Positions 53,901-64,000 of a stretch of DNA of 64,000 nt are shown one piece after another. How positions within the stretch are numbered: the first letter of the stretch is position 1; every line of letters begins with the position of its first letter. The stretch spans positions 4,953,001 through 5,017,000 of the forward strand of contig JAUCEF010000013.1 in NCBI GenBank assembly GCA_033558025.1, in the 5' to 3' direction. Position numbers and translations under genes: made by a program. The notes under the pieces were generated by a model. That model saw nothing but the letters and a program-made list of their open reading frames with translations. It ran no database searches and was not told where the DNA came from. Source of the stretch: Phytophthora sp. 'mugwort'. Its lineage: Eukaryota; Oomycota; Peronosporomycetes; Peronosporales; Peronosporaceae.

Positions 53901-54986
53901 TGCCAGAAGCGCGAACTGATTCACAGGATTGGGCTACAAAGCGCTCTTCGCGAGCCGATTTGGGTTCAGCGCTCTTGGGGCGAGCTAAGGTTACCGATCC
54001 GTTGACCAAAGTGAGTTCGTGCGTCAGCGGGTTTTTGTCGGCGATCAAGCAAACTTGATTGATTTCGCCGGCCTTGAGGTCGTGTAGGAAGGTCTTCCAG
54101 GATAAGCTCGGAAGCAGGACGATTGACGCGGCGTCGCGAGGAGGAGTCGCGACCACGATAGTGCGGCTTCGTTGTGGAAAACCTTCCGTATACTCGATTG
54201 CATAGACCATGCCTACTGTGGTGTTCGCGTCGAGGGTGCGGCGAGGCTTCAGCCGTCGCTGCGAACGGCGGGATGACTTCGTGCGTCTCGAGCCTCTGCT
54301 CGAGACCGACGAACTACTGTCACTGCCCGATATTTCACCCTCCTCTTGTCGCGGGGAGTCAGTTTCGACCGCGCCGATATCATACGGGAATCTCCCATGC
54401 TCAACCGCCTCGTCCATCGACACAGTACATACCATGCAGAGAGGGCCATCGCCATTTCTGTGCAAGGTGTGTGTAGTGGTGGATTTAACCACGACTCGGA
54501 CATGGGGCCAGTCCGACGGGGCCACTAGCAGGTGAGTGAACACCGCACTCACGTCGTAGGTGTCCGACGCTTTACCGATCGGGCCATCCAGTCAATCTGC
54601 GGCTGATACCGTGTCAACCACGGTATCCGTAGGATGCAATCGAAGGCGTAATTCATCTCGTACACCAAGAAGTCGTTGGAGCTCCGAAAGCCGTCGGAGG
54701 TGTACAAAAGCGAGATCACTCGGCGCGGAACGAGGTCTGGGTTGACGTCGGCCAACTTGACGACGAGCTCGCCAGTTCCTTGGCGAACCGGAATCGAAGG
54801 CGGCAGCAGCGGCAGGTACAATGCTCGGAAGAAGTTGTTCGAGGCACCGGAGTCGAGGAGCGCGCGGAGTGAACGCCGCGCGCCGGTGAAGTAAAGACTG
54901 AGTATGATCAGTCTCGAGCCGGCGTTCGCGGTATTGGCATTGAAACGTGCGTGATGCACGGTGGGGCTAGGACGAGAGGCTGCCAC
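50899..54986 (-). pseudogene. Gypsy pol polyprotein (protease, RT, RNase H, integrase), frameshifted
   Basis: From right to left on the minus strand: aspartic protease with LRALLDSGASNNFF (about 54880); an acidic Ser-rich linker; RT with WRIVHALNKSNDATIPAQRP, CSAIDLTDGFYQILM and the catalytic SYFDDISF (about 53335). RNase H follows with YTDHASLRTA and KPGENNILADALSRRP (about 52650-52530). Integrase shows an HHCC-type region ending CVRSCETCQRVKP, VLVLVDRFSKMVHFA (first D), VSDCNPRYTSAFWDQ (second D) and HPETDGQTERVNRVLED (E, about 51700). A C-terminal domain GPFKSTKVIGDAYML follows. At least six frame changes. The RT-to-integrase order defines Ty3/Gypsy rather than Copia. Confidence 0.85.
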
Positions 54987-55230
54987 CGGGGGACCCGGAC
55001 CTCCATTCCAGCCGGTAGGGCGCCCCGCACCTACTGGACCTTATCGTTTTTTGGCTGGGCAACCGGGCGTGCAGAGTCATCTCGGAAGACGACTGCATTG
55101 ACCGACACCGGTGCAAGCGCACGGCACACTGCCGCGCGGTGACTTGATTGCCACAGCGGAAGCAATTCATGTCCCGGGACTACGGCTGCCGCGGTTGAAC
55201 TGTCGACCGCGGCCAGCCGTGGATTCAACC
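54987..55230 (-). pseudogene. Gypsy gag C-terminal zinc-knuckle fragment
   Basis: Minus-strand frames give NCFRCGNQ and, one base shifted, SSHRAAVCRALAP, together a CxxC...H....C nucleic-acid-binding knuckle. It sits between the insertion to its right and the protease to its left, where the end of gag is expected. Confidence 0.55.
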
Positions 55231-55869
55231 ATGCCCGAGAAGGCGTGGATGCCATGGCTGTTTAAAATCGGTGGACACACTGTGGCGCTCGTGATCTACG
55301 AGTACGGATTGGCGATTGCAAAAGCCCAAGATCGAGATCATTTTGTTGCAGCCTGTATTCAGCCTGAAGATACTGATCGCGCTGGCGCAAGCGCTGAGAG
55401 CTCGTTGAGAGATGTTGTGGATAAACTCCAAGACATATGGGGAGCTACATTCCAGGCGGATGCTGTCGTGTGGAGCATGTGGGCTAATCACCTGACATGG
55501 AACCTCAACCGATCCACGTGGGATGTGCAGCCTACAATCACCACCGGTCTATGTTGCAAATCTAAGATGGCCTATTGAATCCCATTTGGAACAGCAGGTT
55601 GCTGAGGTTACTCAATCAGCAATTATGGCTCTAAGTGTTGTGTTGGGGACTATTCCTGACTACCAGCAATTGCGACAAAAGTGGGAGGTACTCGGACAAC
55701 ATCTTCAGGAAAATGAGAGGCGCCAGGAAATTACGCAGCAGAAATCCGTCGATCACGCAAGAGCGTGACCGAGGGATTTCTGCGCGACATTGTTTCTCCG
55801 TCTCGAAGCGAAATAGTCGACCCGCTGCTTCGTATGGAGAATATTGAAGATGCTGAGCACGCAGAGTAA
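55231..55869 (+). pseudogene. Unknown repetitive ORF inserted antisense in gag
   Basis: Plus-strand ATG 55231 begins EKAWMPWLFKIGGHTVALVI, then DHFVAACIQPEDTDRAGASA, WGATFQADAVVWSMWANHLT. After frame changes it continues with YVANLRWPIESHLEQQVAEV, LSVVLGTIPDYQQLRQKWEV, DIVSPSRSEIVDPLL and ENIEDAEHAE before TAA 55867-55869. About 200 residues, mostly helical. It replaces the capsid part of gag in this copy, so it arrived by insertion. I do not recognise a domain. It has the look of a high-copy oomycete repeat protein. Confidence 0.45.
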
Positions 55870-56397
55870 AAAAGTATGATTTGCATTGGAATTTTTCGGT
55901 TACGCCTACGATTCAATCTCGGTAAAATCTAATTCGTCTTGATTGCATTCTCTGACGTCGGGTTGGTGCCTTGAGGTTTCCAGCCGCAGTGCTGGAAGAA
56001 GCGGCCCATGTAACGGGGTTACACGAAGGTAACACGAGTGTAGCCGTGCTACGTGTCACCTTGTAGGAAGTGGTACTTGGTACCACTTGGATTAACGGGA
56101 TTTCGGTTCGGTACGTGGCCACAGGGCCACTCGAGATGCATTTGACTAGGTTCAACTATGGTAGATAGTTAGAGTCATACATTTACACCACATGCGGCTT
56201 TGCCGCAGATAGATAAGCAAACAAATAACAGTTCAGTTTTAGCATTGAAGAGAGTATTGCCCTAGGTTTAGGAATACTGACTCTTTGAGTCTCTAGTGGT
56301 ATAACTAGAGTGATCTAAGCCTCTCCGGAGACCTTAGGGGTTAGAATAACCACAGCTAAGACTCGGGGAGTCATACGTCTTCATCTGACGCACTACG
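55870..56397. other. Non-coding part of the insertion within gag
   Basis: Between the antisense ORF and the gag start. Contains local palindromes such as GTGGTACTTGGTACCAC. No gene seen. The outer border of the insertion is probably near 56400, where the gag frame is lost. Confidence 0.35.
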
Positions 56398-56694
56398 CTA
56401 CGCAGCCCAGCTGACGCCTGAATACGTCGACGTCTCCTTCTTGACGGCGTCGTTTCGCGAGGTGCGCGAGGGAGTTGATACTCGCTGATTCGCTTCGGCG
56501 AGCTCGCGCAGCATAAATTCTTGGATAGCTTGGCGTTGTTGCTCGGGCGTCGATGATCTCAGCATCGACGTGACGAAGACTCCGCTGGACACCGCCTCGC
56601 GGCGGTGTAGGACATTCCATTCCACGGTCGTGTGGTCCAGGATCGCTGGATCATCCGACGGGGCTTCGCTCATACTCATCTCGAGCTTGGTCAT
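56398..56694 (-). pseudogene. Gypsy gag N-terminal fragment
   Basis: ATG 56694 (MTKLEMSMSEAPSDDPAILD) follows the primer-binding site by only a few bases. The piece ends where the antisense insertion begins. It contains a helical segment TPEQQRQAIQEFMLRELAEA. The capsid region that should follow is missing here, but a related one occurs at 57511-58040. Confidence 0.65.
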
Positions 56695-56702
56695 GGGAAG
56701 GA

Positions 56703-56718
56703 CCAACAAGTGCTACCA
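56703..56718 (-). promoter_or_regulatory. Primer-binding site candidate
   Basis: On the minus strand TGGTAGCACTTGTTGG begins two bases after the LTR, with the TGG expected opposite a tRNA CCA end. The exact tRNA was not determined. Confidence 0.5.
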
Positions 56719-56720
56719 GG

Positions 56721-56982
56721 TGTAACGGGACGAGGTCAACCGTTATTTAACTTACACTATTAGCTTTAGGAAACGTGCTCATAAACTCGTAAAGTCAACT
56801 CTTTTTTATTTTTAAGTCCGGGGGAAAATGACCCGGCCTTCTGTGAGCAGCTCAACGTGGATCGACTCCTGATTGGATGAAATTGGTCTGGCTCCCCACT
56901 TATCAGCCAATCCGGAGGATGTCTGCCTACTTATGTAATATCTAATATCCTACTTAGTTATGTAACAGGATGGCTCGTTACA
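56721..56982 (-). repeat. LTR (5' LTR in element orientation)
   Basis: 262 bp, with perfect ends TGTAACG and CGTTACA. Pairs with the LTR at 49046-49306. The right target-site copy AGAGT follows at 56983-56987. Confidence 0.85.
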
Positions 56983-56987
56983 AGAGT

Positions 56988-57510
56988 TCAGTCATGTCGA
57001 CTGGAGCCACCAGAATCTCGTCTTCCTGGATGAGGTATCATTCTACAATAGAGAGATGGTTCGGAAGCGCGGGTACGCCGTCCGAAGGGAAAAAATGCGA
57101 TTTGTGGTGAGTTTGCGCGGAAACCACGGGTATCGATATTGGCCTTCATCGGCGCCAACATATTCATCGAATATTTTAACACGAAGGAACTTTCGATCGG
57201 CTCGAGTTTACTAAGTGCTGTCAGGATCTCGGTGAACTCATCTAGAAGACCGATTCGCCCATATCCTGGATCAAATTCAGTCTGGATCATGGACGGAGCT
57301 ACCATCCACCGGCACCCAGAAATTATTCACTATTTACGCAGTATTGGTTTCGTGCCGATCTTTCTTTCTGCCCGCATATTGCCCCTTCTTCAACCCGATC
57401 GAGTTTCTGTTTGGATATATAAAGCGGTCATTTCAACGAAACTACTCTGCGCCTAGCGGGCAGGATTTGACAACATTTGTCGCTGAGACATTCCAACGCT
57501 TCGAGGGTTT
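56988..57510 (+). pseudogene. Tc1/IS630-like transposase, 3' half, resumed after the nested retrotransposon
   Basis: Immediately after the target duplication the frame continues VDWSHQNLVFLDEVSFYNRE (first D), then SVWIMDGATIHRHPEIIHYL (second D). In a shifted frame come FFLPAYCPFFNPIEFLFGYI with KRSFQRNYS (catalytic E in NPIE) and FVAETFQRFEG. With 48696-49045 it gives one transposase split exactly at the retrotransposon. It ends abruptly near 57510 where a gag fragment begins. Confidence 0.75.
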
Positions 57511-58040
57511 GACATGGGCTGCGTCTCCCTCTGAACTGGTTCCGCGAGATCGACATCGCGATCGCATCTAGGGTGATTGAAGTGCCCACAGCAAGAATCA
57601 ACTTCTTGCTGTCCCGCCTCACCGGCAAGGCGAAGGAGTGGGCCCTCGGGAAACTGGTCATTGACCCTCATGCGTTCCCCACTCTGGAGAGCATTCAGAG
57701 TGACCTTCGCCTCGCGTTTGAACCTTCGCAGGACGAGTCATACATACGGGCGGACTCCTTTGCGCTAAGGCAAGGCAGGTCCGCGATGCGTGACTACGTT
57801 CAGAAGACACGACACCTGATATCGTGCGTCGTCACGGATCCGATTGACATGGCTTCGCAAGTCCATGTCTTCATCTTCGGAATGCGCAAGGGTCTGACAC
57901 GCTACTCACTAATGCGTGCCGAGCCGAAGACCCTGGAAGAAGCGTTCGCTCTCGCGTTACGCGAGGACTATACGGTGTCCTCTTCGTACTCATGGGTAGC
58001 CTCGGCAATACCTCAAGCGCGATCCCATTCTGCTACATAA
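57511..58040 (+). pseudogene. Gypsy gag capsid fragment, plus strand, from another copy
   Basis: Reads [80 protein letters not shown] and [18 protein letters not shown], a retrotransposon gag (capsid) domain. It abuts the end of the Tc1-like transposase with no LTR between, so it is a truncated piece from a different, oppositely oriented element or a rearrangement. Confidence 0.7.
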
Positions 58041-59101
58041 TGTGTTTCCACGGACCATTCCCCATCCGTCCTTACAGCGCGGCACTTCACTCGACTGCTG
58101 AACTGGTTCCAGAGCTTCTGCGTTATCTCCTGGAATGAGCTCCCATTGCGAACGACGTCATCGAGAGTCTCAGCCAAGGTATCGCGTTGGGCAACGGTCG
58201 ACTTCACGATCGACCGCAAAAGAAGCTGGTAAAGCCCGCTGGGGCTACTGCTGCTGTCGCTTGGGGTGCATCTCCTGGTAGCGTCGGCGGCAGAAACAGC
58301 GACCTCGTAGCTGGTGCATCAGCGACTGTTGTAGGCAGGTCAGCCATTCGTGCAGCGACAGGTATGACAGGGGTTAGCATCCTTGGATCGACTGGTGATG
58401 TGGCTTTTGGGGTTCACTATGAAGGAGCTGCAACCGCTCGTAGAGTCGCTTGTGTAGGTCTTGTGACACTTGCGTATTCGTCGCTCGCGATGAAGGGTTC
58501 AGTGTAGCCGGAGGACTTGCAGGTAGACTCGCGGGCGATATGAATCGCAGTGGGGCTTGTTGCCTACGCTCTTGTACAGTTGATCGTGATACAGTCGTAC
58601 GTACACACGGGAATATTTGGGAGGTCGAAGGAGTGCTCGATGGTGTTGACGTACGACAACACACCTGGTAGGGAGAGACGCGAGTAAGACTGCCCTGGCG
58701 CGGCGACCTCCGCGGCGTTGCTGGCATGGGGGGCAATGCTGACACTGAAAGGCAACCAAGCGGGCAACCACTAAAATGCAGTAATTTCACTCTTACGATG
58801 GGTGGATCGATTGGCGGGCCAGTTGGCTGGATCGACTCAACCAATCGCTCCTGGAAATGTTGAGTCTAACGCACAATAACTAGCGGCAAAAACAAAGCTG
58901 TGTGCTCAGCTTATTCGTAAGGGAAAATGCCAGTTTCGTTCACTTGACCAGTTTCATGCATAGCGAATATAAGCGAATGATTGCTTGCAGCTGGGCGAAC
59001 GCGCGCGCAATTGGAAATAACTCAAATCCTCTAATAACTGGTATCACGGCCAGTTGTTCCGAAAGCTCGCGCCAAGCAGCAGAACCACGATCACCAACGC
59101 C
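58041..59101. other. Degenerate spacer
   Basis: A minus-strand frame at 58013-58219 (DTLAETLDDVVRNGSSFQEI) looks protein-like, and a Pro/Ser-rich minus frame runs 58844-58374, but neither has a recognised domain. They may be two parts of one decayed gene. Otherwise nothing. Confidence 0.3.
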
Positions 59102-60529
59102 ATGCCGACCTACACCAACGACGAGCTCCTTGCGGCCGTGTGCCGAGTCCCAAGTGGGGAGCACGCACCGACCGTCAGCAAGCAATCGCGTATTCACTAC
59201 CGCACTCTAGCAACTAGGTGGCCAAAGCCAAGCAAGAAAAACCAGTGGCGCCTACCGCCAGTTTTTCATCCCGAAGCCGAGCAGAGTCTGGTGGTGTGGG
59301 TCATCGGCCGGCAGTATGTTGGCTTCCCAGCCAAGCGCCAGGAGATAATCCAGAAGGCGGGCAACATCTATGCCTTGACGACGGCACCACGCTCGATCAT
59401 GGCTGGCATCGTCGCTTCTTTGAGCACCATCCTGTGCTCAACGGTCGGACGTCCGAGTCCATTACGAAGGCTCGCAACAGCGTCACCGTGGCCGACATCA
59501 CGACGCTGTTCACGACGCTGTGCAAGATAATCGTTGAGGGCAAGATCACTGTCGGTAGACTGTTCAACATGGACGGTCTGCCTTCGACACCAACAAGGGC
59601 AGCAAGCGCGTAGTTGCGGTGCGCCGCTCTCGCAACGTATGGCACCCGGACTTGTCCACCGGGTTCCATTTGACCGCTGGGGCCTGCGGTAGCGCTGACG
59701 GCTTGGTGGTGCCCCCGTTTTTCATCTTGCCGGGCGTCACGTTGAAGTTGGACGTGCTCGAGGGGTGCAACAACCCCGGCGCGATCGTTACCACCACCAG
59801 CTCGGGGTTTTCATGAACACTTTTTTGCGGCGAGTGTCCCGACGCCGACTAAGCGGCCTTTGGTACTGCTAATTGACGGCTGTTCGTCGCAATATTGCGT
59901 CGAAGTAGTTGAAGCAGCCGAAAAGATCGGCGTGCTGCTGGTCCTATTTCCTGCTAATGCTACCCACTTGCTGTAACTCTTGGATGTTGCTGTCTTCAGC
60001 ATGCTCAAGGCTTGCATTAAGCGACAAGCCGACATCTTCATGGGCAGTGGCGGCAGTTGCTCCCTGAGTAAAGGAGAGGCTATATGCATGGCTTCAACGG
60101 CGTGGAAGCTGTGCAACTTCAGGACAACATCAAGGCCGAGTTCGATGATGCGGTCTGTACCCACTCAGCAAGTTGAAGATGGTGGAGCGGCTGGAGAGCT
60201 TCCTTCGCAACAGCACCCCCGAAGGCACCAAGCTTGCAGTGTGGTTGACGATCAAGGACACGGACCAGAAAGAGATGGTCACGCTGCCGCTCTCGCAAGC
60301 GAAGCCGGTGACCGTCGGAGGAAGGCTTTTCACGAGGGATGTACTCGCGTCTCTGGCTTCAGCAAAGCCGTCACCAACCCCGAAGCTGAAGAACGCAGCG
60401 CAAGCACGTCGGAGACGACATCGTCATGGATGCGATCGTGTTGATAGAACCTGTATGAACTGGTTTATCGTGGAAATTGATGCTTTACTCGATCTATGTA
60501 TTTTGAAGGGGCGCTCTGTCGCTTCATGA
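59102..60529 (+). pseudogene. pogo/Tigger-like (DDE_1) transposase relic, second family
   Basis: ATG 59102 starts the DNA-binding part (YTNDELLAAVCRVPSG, RIHYRTLATRWPKPSKKNQW, AKRQEIIQKAGNIYAL). The catalytic core follows with GWHRRFFEHHPVLNGRTSES, FNMDG (first D, with a one-base deletion inside the DETAFDT motif at about 59568-59590), VVAVRRSRNVWHPDL, VVPPFFILPGVTLKLDVLEG, LLIDGCSSQYC (second D, about 59867) and LLDVAVFSMLKACIKRQADI (third D, about 59976), then LSKGEAICMASTAWKL and TVGGRLFTRDVLASL. Several frameshifts and stops. Clearly a different lineage from the 16-17.5 kb relic. Confidence 0.72.
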
Positions 60530-62391
60530 TTTCAGTTTATTGATGTGCGGCTTCTACAAACTGCAAGTATGTAATGGACATGAAACTGGTTGAGCCTCCG
60601 AAGTAGAAGAGATTTAGCAGGGACCAATTAGAGCCCATAGAATACGCTACTTGATGATTTAAATTATCCAAAATAATCGATATGTTCTAGAGCTTTCCCC
60701 TCCTATTTATACGACGATATGATGACTGGTGCCTTCACCAGCGGCGAACAGTGAGGCCCTTCGGCAAAGTGCAAGGAACTGGCAACCCCCCTTATATTAT
60801 ATAAGTACATGTATTCTTAGCGTAGATGGTAGTAGTACATAAGTAAATATTAATACATGTACATGTGTATCATGGACCCTCGGTTGCGATTGACCTGACA
60901 TTGTGCAGACTACATAATCACGAAGGTTGTTATGTACGACGATTCTAGCCAAGTACAAGTATACATGTAGTTGAGCTTGGAACAAAACGTATTGATAAGG
61001 TGATGACCGCGAGCTATGAATGATCCGATTTTTAAACCCCTCTAATACCGCGTGACACGAACAAGCCAAGCACTACTGTCCAGGTCAAGCTAATCGCGGG
61101 TAAATACAATCCGCCCGGATACGAATTGCATCTGAAGATTCCCAGGGAAGTCCGTCGCTCCTGATTCGGAAGCGACAAGTTTCGGGGGTCCCGAGTCATG
61201 TTGCATCTGTCTTCAAGGTACTGACTAATGATATTTATTGTAAAGACCCCCTAGTCTAGAATGTGGGCGGGTCCTTCGATCACTTGCAACTTGCGAATGA
61301 GCCGGTTTTCTTCTTCATGTGCATGGTATCAGATGACCATCACTCTTCACAGTATCAGATGTGCTTGCAATTTTGCGGCCGCGCTCTATCAATTCTCGTC
61401 CAGTAGACCTGGCAGCTCCAGCCGCTAGAGTCCTATCGTTTAAGATACCCACGCAGGTTTACGAAGTCGCATTCTCGAGTGCTACTCATATTAGGCGTTC
61501 AACACTGTCGTCAAGGGTGAACCACTTGACAATGATGGATGAGCACCTGCCAGGCATTGCTAGCGGAGACTTTGAGCTTCAGTACATGTACATGTAGGTA
61601 ATTATAGTATCCGATGCCTTCGCCTAAGGCTGAAGCAAAGGATTGGCTAAAGCGTGATGGACTGGCAGCCCGTTTCCTCGACTGAAGGCCTCTCCAGTCG
61701 ACAGGCACGTCAGCTCGGCTCAGCAAAACCATGCGGGACGACGACAGCCAGTGCTTCGGGCACTTGGCGGCCTCGAAAAAAAGAACCCCACTGAACGGAT
61801 CTGTGGGCGACAAACCTCACATTACATGCTGTACGCGACTTGATGACACTTGCTGCGAGAAGACGACGCTGTATCCGGCGTGTCGGGCGTTTGACACGGC
61901 GAACGGCACATTTTACCGACAGACGTGTTAAAGCGGCGGATCGGTCCGACGCGAAAAGCAGCCAGCGAGGCAAGCAAGCAGCACTGCGCTGCTGACGCGC
62001 CCCACCGTTGCGGTCACAAAGCTTTCCTTTTCTTGTGGTCAGCTCACGAAACTGATGCTGTCGACCATAGTATATGGTCAATACGCTCGGCGATTGGCCG
62101 GCGCCTCATCCTCAAAGTCTGGTCTCTGCGCACGCTGCCGAATAAGCGGGGTAGGTTTCTGCGTGCGTTTTATGCGCGGGATTGCATCGGTGACCGGTCA
62201 TTGGTTCACCGTGTCCCCCTTAGGTCGAGACGATTGGCTAAAAATAGTCGGGGATCCACGCATGCGCCGTGTCGGTTTTGGCTCGAGTTCGATTTATCGC
62301 AGCGATCTCACTTTGCATTTTACGGCCTGGAAGGCAAGTAATCTGTCCGTATAGAACCAGAAGTAGCATTATCACCGGTTAGACCCCGACT
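60530..62391. other. Gene-poor, AT-rich spacer before the kinase gene
   Basis: Contains several TACATGTACATGT-type palindromic words (about 60850, 60960, 61585) and no recognisable coding sequence. The last few hundred bases should hold the kinase promoter. Confidence 0.3.
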
Positions 62392-63815
62392 ATGGCGTCG
62401 TTGCTGGATACACTGGTGGGCGGATACGCATCGTTCTTCTGCATGAGCGAGCGCCGCGGCTCGCCGCAGATGTCGGCTAAAATCCATGCGCCCCTGGCGC
62501 GGAGGCCGCCGTCGCTGCACAAGACGCCGGCCAAGCTATCGATCAACGACCGACTGCGCGCACTCATCGGCGACATGATCAGCGAGGAGGAGCTCGAGGA
62601 GCGCGTACGTACTGCTGCAGCACTGGCTTGCCGGTGATGGGAGAGATGACTGACGATTTGTTCTACGACTTGGTTTTTTTATGGCTGCTGCAGCTAACCT
62701 TTGGACGAGTGTTGGGCACCGGTGCGACATCCAAGGTCTACGAGGCCGTGGACACGAGCTCTGGCCAGCGCGTGTCGGTCAAGGTGTTCGACAAGGTTTC
62801 TATGGTGGAGGCACGTCGCTCTATGGTCGCGGACGGTCAGTACGTGCCCGAAAAGGCCGTACACCGCGTGCGCCGACGATTGCTGAAGCTCGTGTCGGAG
62901 CTGGAGATTTCGAAGTCGCTGGACCACCCCAATATCATTAAGTATCTGCGCGCATACGAAACGTCGCACCGCATCTGCATCGTCCACGAACTCGTTGAGG
63001 GCTCGGACCTGCTGGAGCACCTGTTGGAGAACGGAAAGATGCCCGAGGACCAGGCAGCTGGCGTCTTCAGGCAGTTATTATCGGCGCTGGAATACTGTCA
63101 CAACCGCAACATCTTTCACCGCGACTTGAAGCTGGAGAATGTCATGATCACTAAAGACTTGAAAGTGAAACTCATTGACTTTGGACTGTCGGAGGTGGTG
63201 ACCAACCCGGATCAGCCACTCAAGACGGTGTGCGGTACCCCGCTGTACTGCAGTCCAGAGATTCTTTTCCTCCACGTCTCTGCCCAAGCTGCACGCGACG
63301 GGTTCTGTGGAGGTCCTGCCGACGTTTGGAGTGTCGGTGTTCTCATCTTTGCGCTCCTTACAGGCTGCGCGCCTTTCGACGACTCGGACTTCCACCGACT
63401 GCGCCGAGATGTATCACGCAACCATATTAATTATCCCGTGTACATTTCCGACCGGGCAAAAGGGTTGCTAAAGAATGTGCTTGTGAATGACCCACTGATG
63501 CGACCTACCGTCATGGACTTGCTGTCTTACGGCTGGTTTCAGGAAACCAACTCCTTCGATGGCAACAACCAAGAGGAGACATCCACCGCAGAGGTGGAGA
63601 AGGATTGGTTGTGCACTAAGCAAAAAGGTAGGGCTAACGATGACATTCGCTGTCGTTCGCTCTCCTGTCGGCGCGCTAGTGCCTCGGACGGCTCGGATGG
63701 CACGTACAGCTCGAGCGCAAGCCTCGAAGATGTCACTAAATGTCGACCATCGTCTCCAACGCACTTTTCTAGCTTGGAGAACGAGGCCGGTGAAGACTCT
63801 GCTTTATCACCATGA
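62392..63815 (+). CDS. Serine/threonine protein kinase, CAMK/SNF1-like (two exons)
   Basis: CDS is join(62392..62604, 62694..63815), 444 residues. Exon 1 (MASLLDTLVGGYASFFCMSE to ISEEELEER) is a basic leader. The 89-nt intron (GTACGT...TGCTGCAG, branch CTGAC) joins to LTFGRVLGTGATSKVYEAVD, the glycine loop, then VSVKVFDK (catalytic Lys), HRDLKLENVM, LIDFGLSE (DFG) and a CGTPLYCSPEIL activation segment. Next come DVWSVGVLIFALLTGCAPFD and DPLMRPTVMDLLSYGWF. All catalytic motifs are present. An insertion between the catalytic Lys and the C helix (residues about 105-130) is longer than usual. The C-terminal 90 residues are Ser/acidic-rich. Substrate unknown. Confidence 0.83.
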
Positions 63816-63910
63816 ATGAGAAGGCAAAGTAGTAACTTAACGCATGCGTGCCAACATCGCTAATATATTTACCGGTACCCAATTGAGACTACTTGTTCCT
63901 CTTAACCAAC

Positions 63911-64000
63911 TCAAGCGGAGGACGTCGGAGCAGTGGCTGAAGACTTCAGCCCAGCTCGAGCCTCCTCTGCCTTCAGGCGAAGCTCATCAGCTCGGCGACG
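63911..64000 (-). CDS. 3' end of a minus-strand gene, partial
   Basis: From the window edge the minus strand reads RRRADELRLKAEEARAGLKS then SATAPTSSA and TGA at 63911-63913. A charged helical C-terminus. The rest lies outside the window. Convergent with the kinase gene, 95 bp between stops. Too short for identification. Confidence 0.5.
   Translation of the reverse strand, partial: RRRADELRLKAEEARAGLKSSATAPTSSA

Larger units (their letters stand above)
49046..56982 (-). mobile_element. Nested Ty3/Gypsy LTR retrotransposon, minus orientation
   Basis: About 7.9 kb between matching LTRs, in the order (minus strand) LTR, PBS, gag, protease, RT, RNase H, integrase, antisense ORF, PPT, LTR. Inserted into a Tc1-like transposase gene with a 5-bp target duplication. 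Coding regions are broken and gag carries a further insertion. The two LTRs differ at a modest number of positions, so insertion was not recent. Confidence 0.85.

Overview
The window looks like nuclear DNA of an oomycete, most likely a Phytophthora-type member of the Peronosporales. The evidence is short GT-AG introns of about 54-107 nt with CTAAC/CTGAC-like branch points, a compact gene island beside thick repeat blocks, oomycete-style Gypsy, MULE, pogo and Tc1 relics, and protein features such as Q-rich and secreted Ser-rich proteins. Species cannot be fixed from the sequence alone.

Region 1 (1 to about 13.7 kb) is AT-rich. It is a decayed Polinton/Maverick-type endogenous double-stranded DNA virus. 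In order it carries: protein-primed DNA polymerase B (+), retroviral-type integrase with a C-terminal chromodomain (+), a large unknown protein (+), a tail-fibre-like protein ending in an S74 chaperone (-), packaging ATPase (+), minor capsid/penton (+), a pX-like core protein (-), an adenain-type protease (-, still open), double-jelly-roll major capsid protein (+), a GIY-YIG nuclease with a zinc-finger-like tail (-) and a tandem ExoX-C/DUF3820-like small gene (-). Nearly every gene is broken by frameshifts and stops. The left end lies outside the window.

Region 2 (13.7-32.5 kb) is repeat-rich host DNA. It holds a Ser-rich secreted protein gene and its relics, a tRNA-Lys-like relic, a pogo relic, a Tc1/mariner relic, minisatellites and half of a Helitron-like element. 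Embedded in it is a five-member family of multi-pass membrane proteins that I place, with moderate confidence, near the TspO/MBR-related (tryptophan-rich sensory protein-like) group. Three copies lie on the minus strand at 18.5-21.9 kb and two on the plus strand at 30.2-32.4 kb. Four are apparently intact and one is a pseudogene. In the four intact genes the apparent stop codon lies at or just past the donor site of a phase-2 intron, and a short last exon ends in a YG[T/S] tail.

Region 3 (32.6-43.5 kb) is a dense island of conserved genes: CIR1-like corepressor/splicing protein, EIPR1/TSSC1 WD40 protein, a Q-rich unknown protein, an MSS51-C plus PIH1-CS-like fusion, two divergently transcribed DJ-1-like proteins that both lack the usual nucleophile cysteine, and CDP-diacylglycerol synthase.

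Region 4 (43.6-62.3 kb) is a transposon graveyard. It contains a MULE with a Ulp1-type protease domain. It also contains a Tc1/IS630-like transposase split by a nested minus-strand Ty3/Gypsy retrotransposon, with matching LTRs, target-site duplication, PBS and PPT. A stray gag fragment and a second pogo-like relic follow. The window closes with a protein kinase gene (62.4-63.8 kb) and the 3' end of another minus-strand gene.
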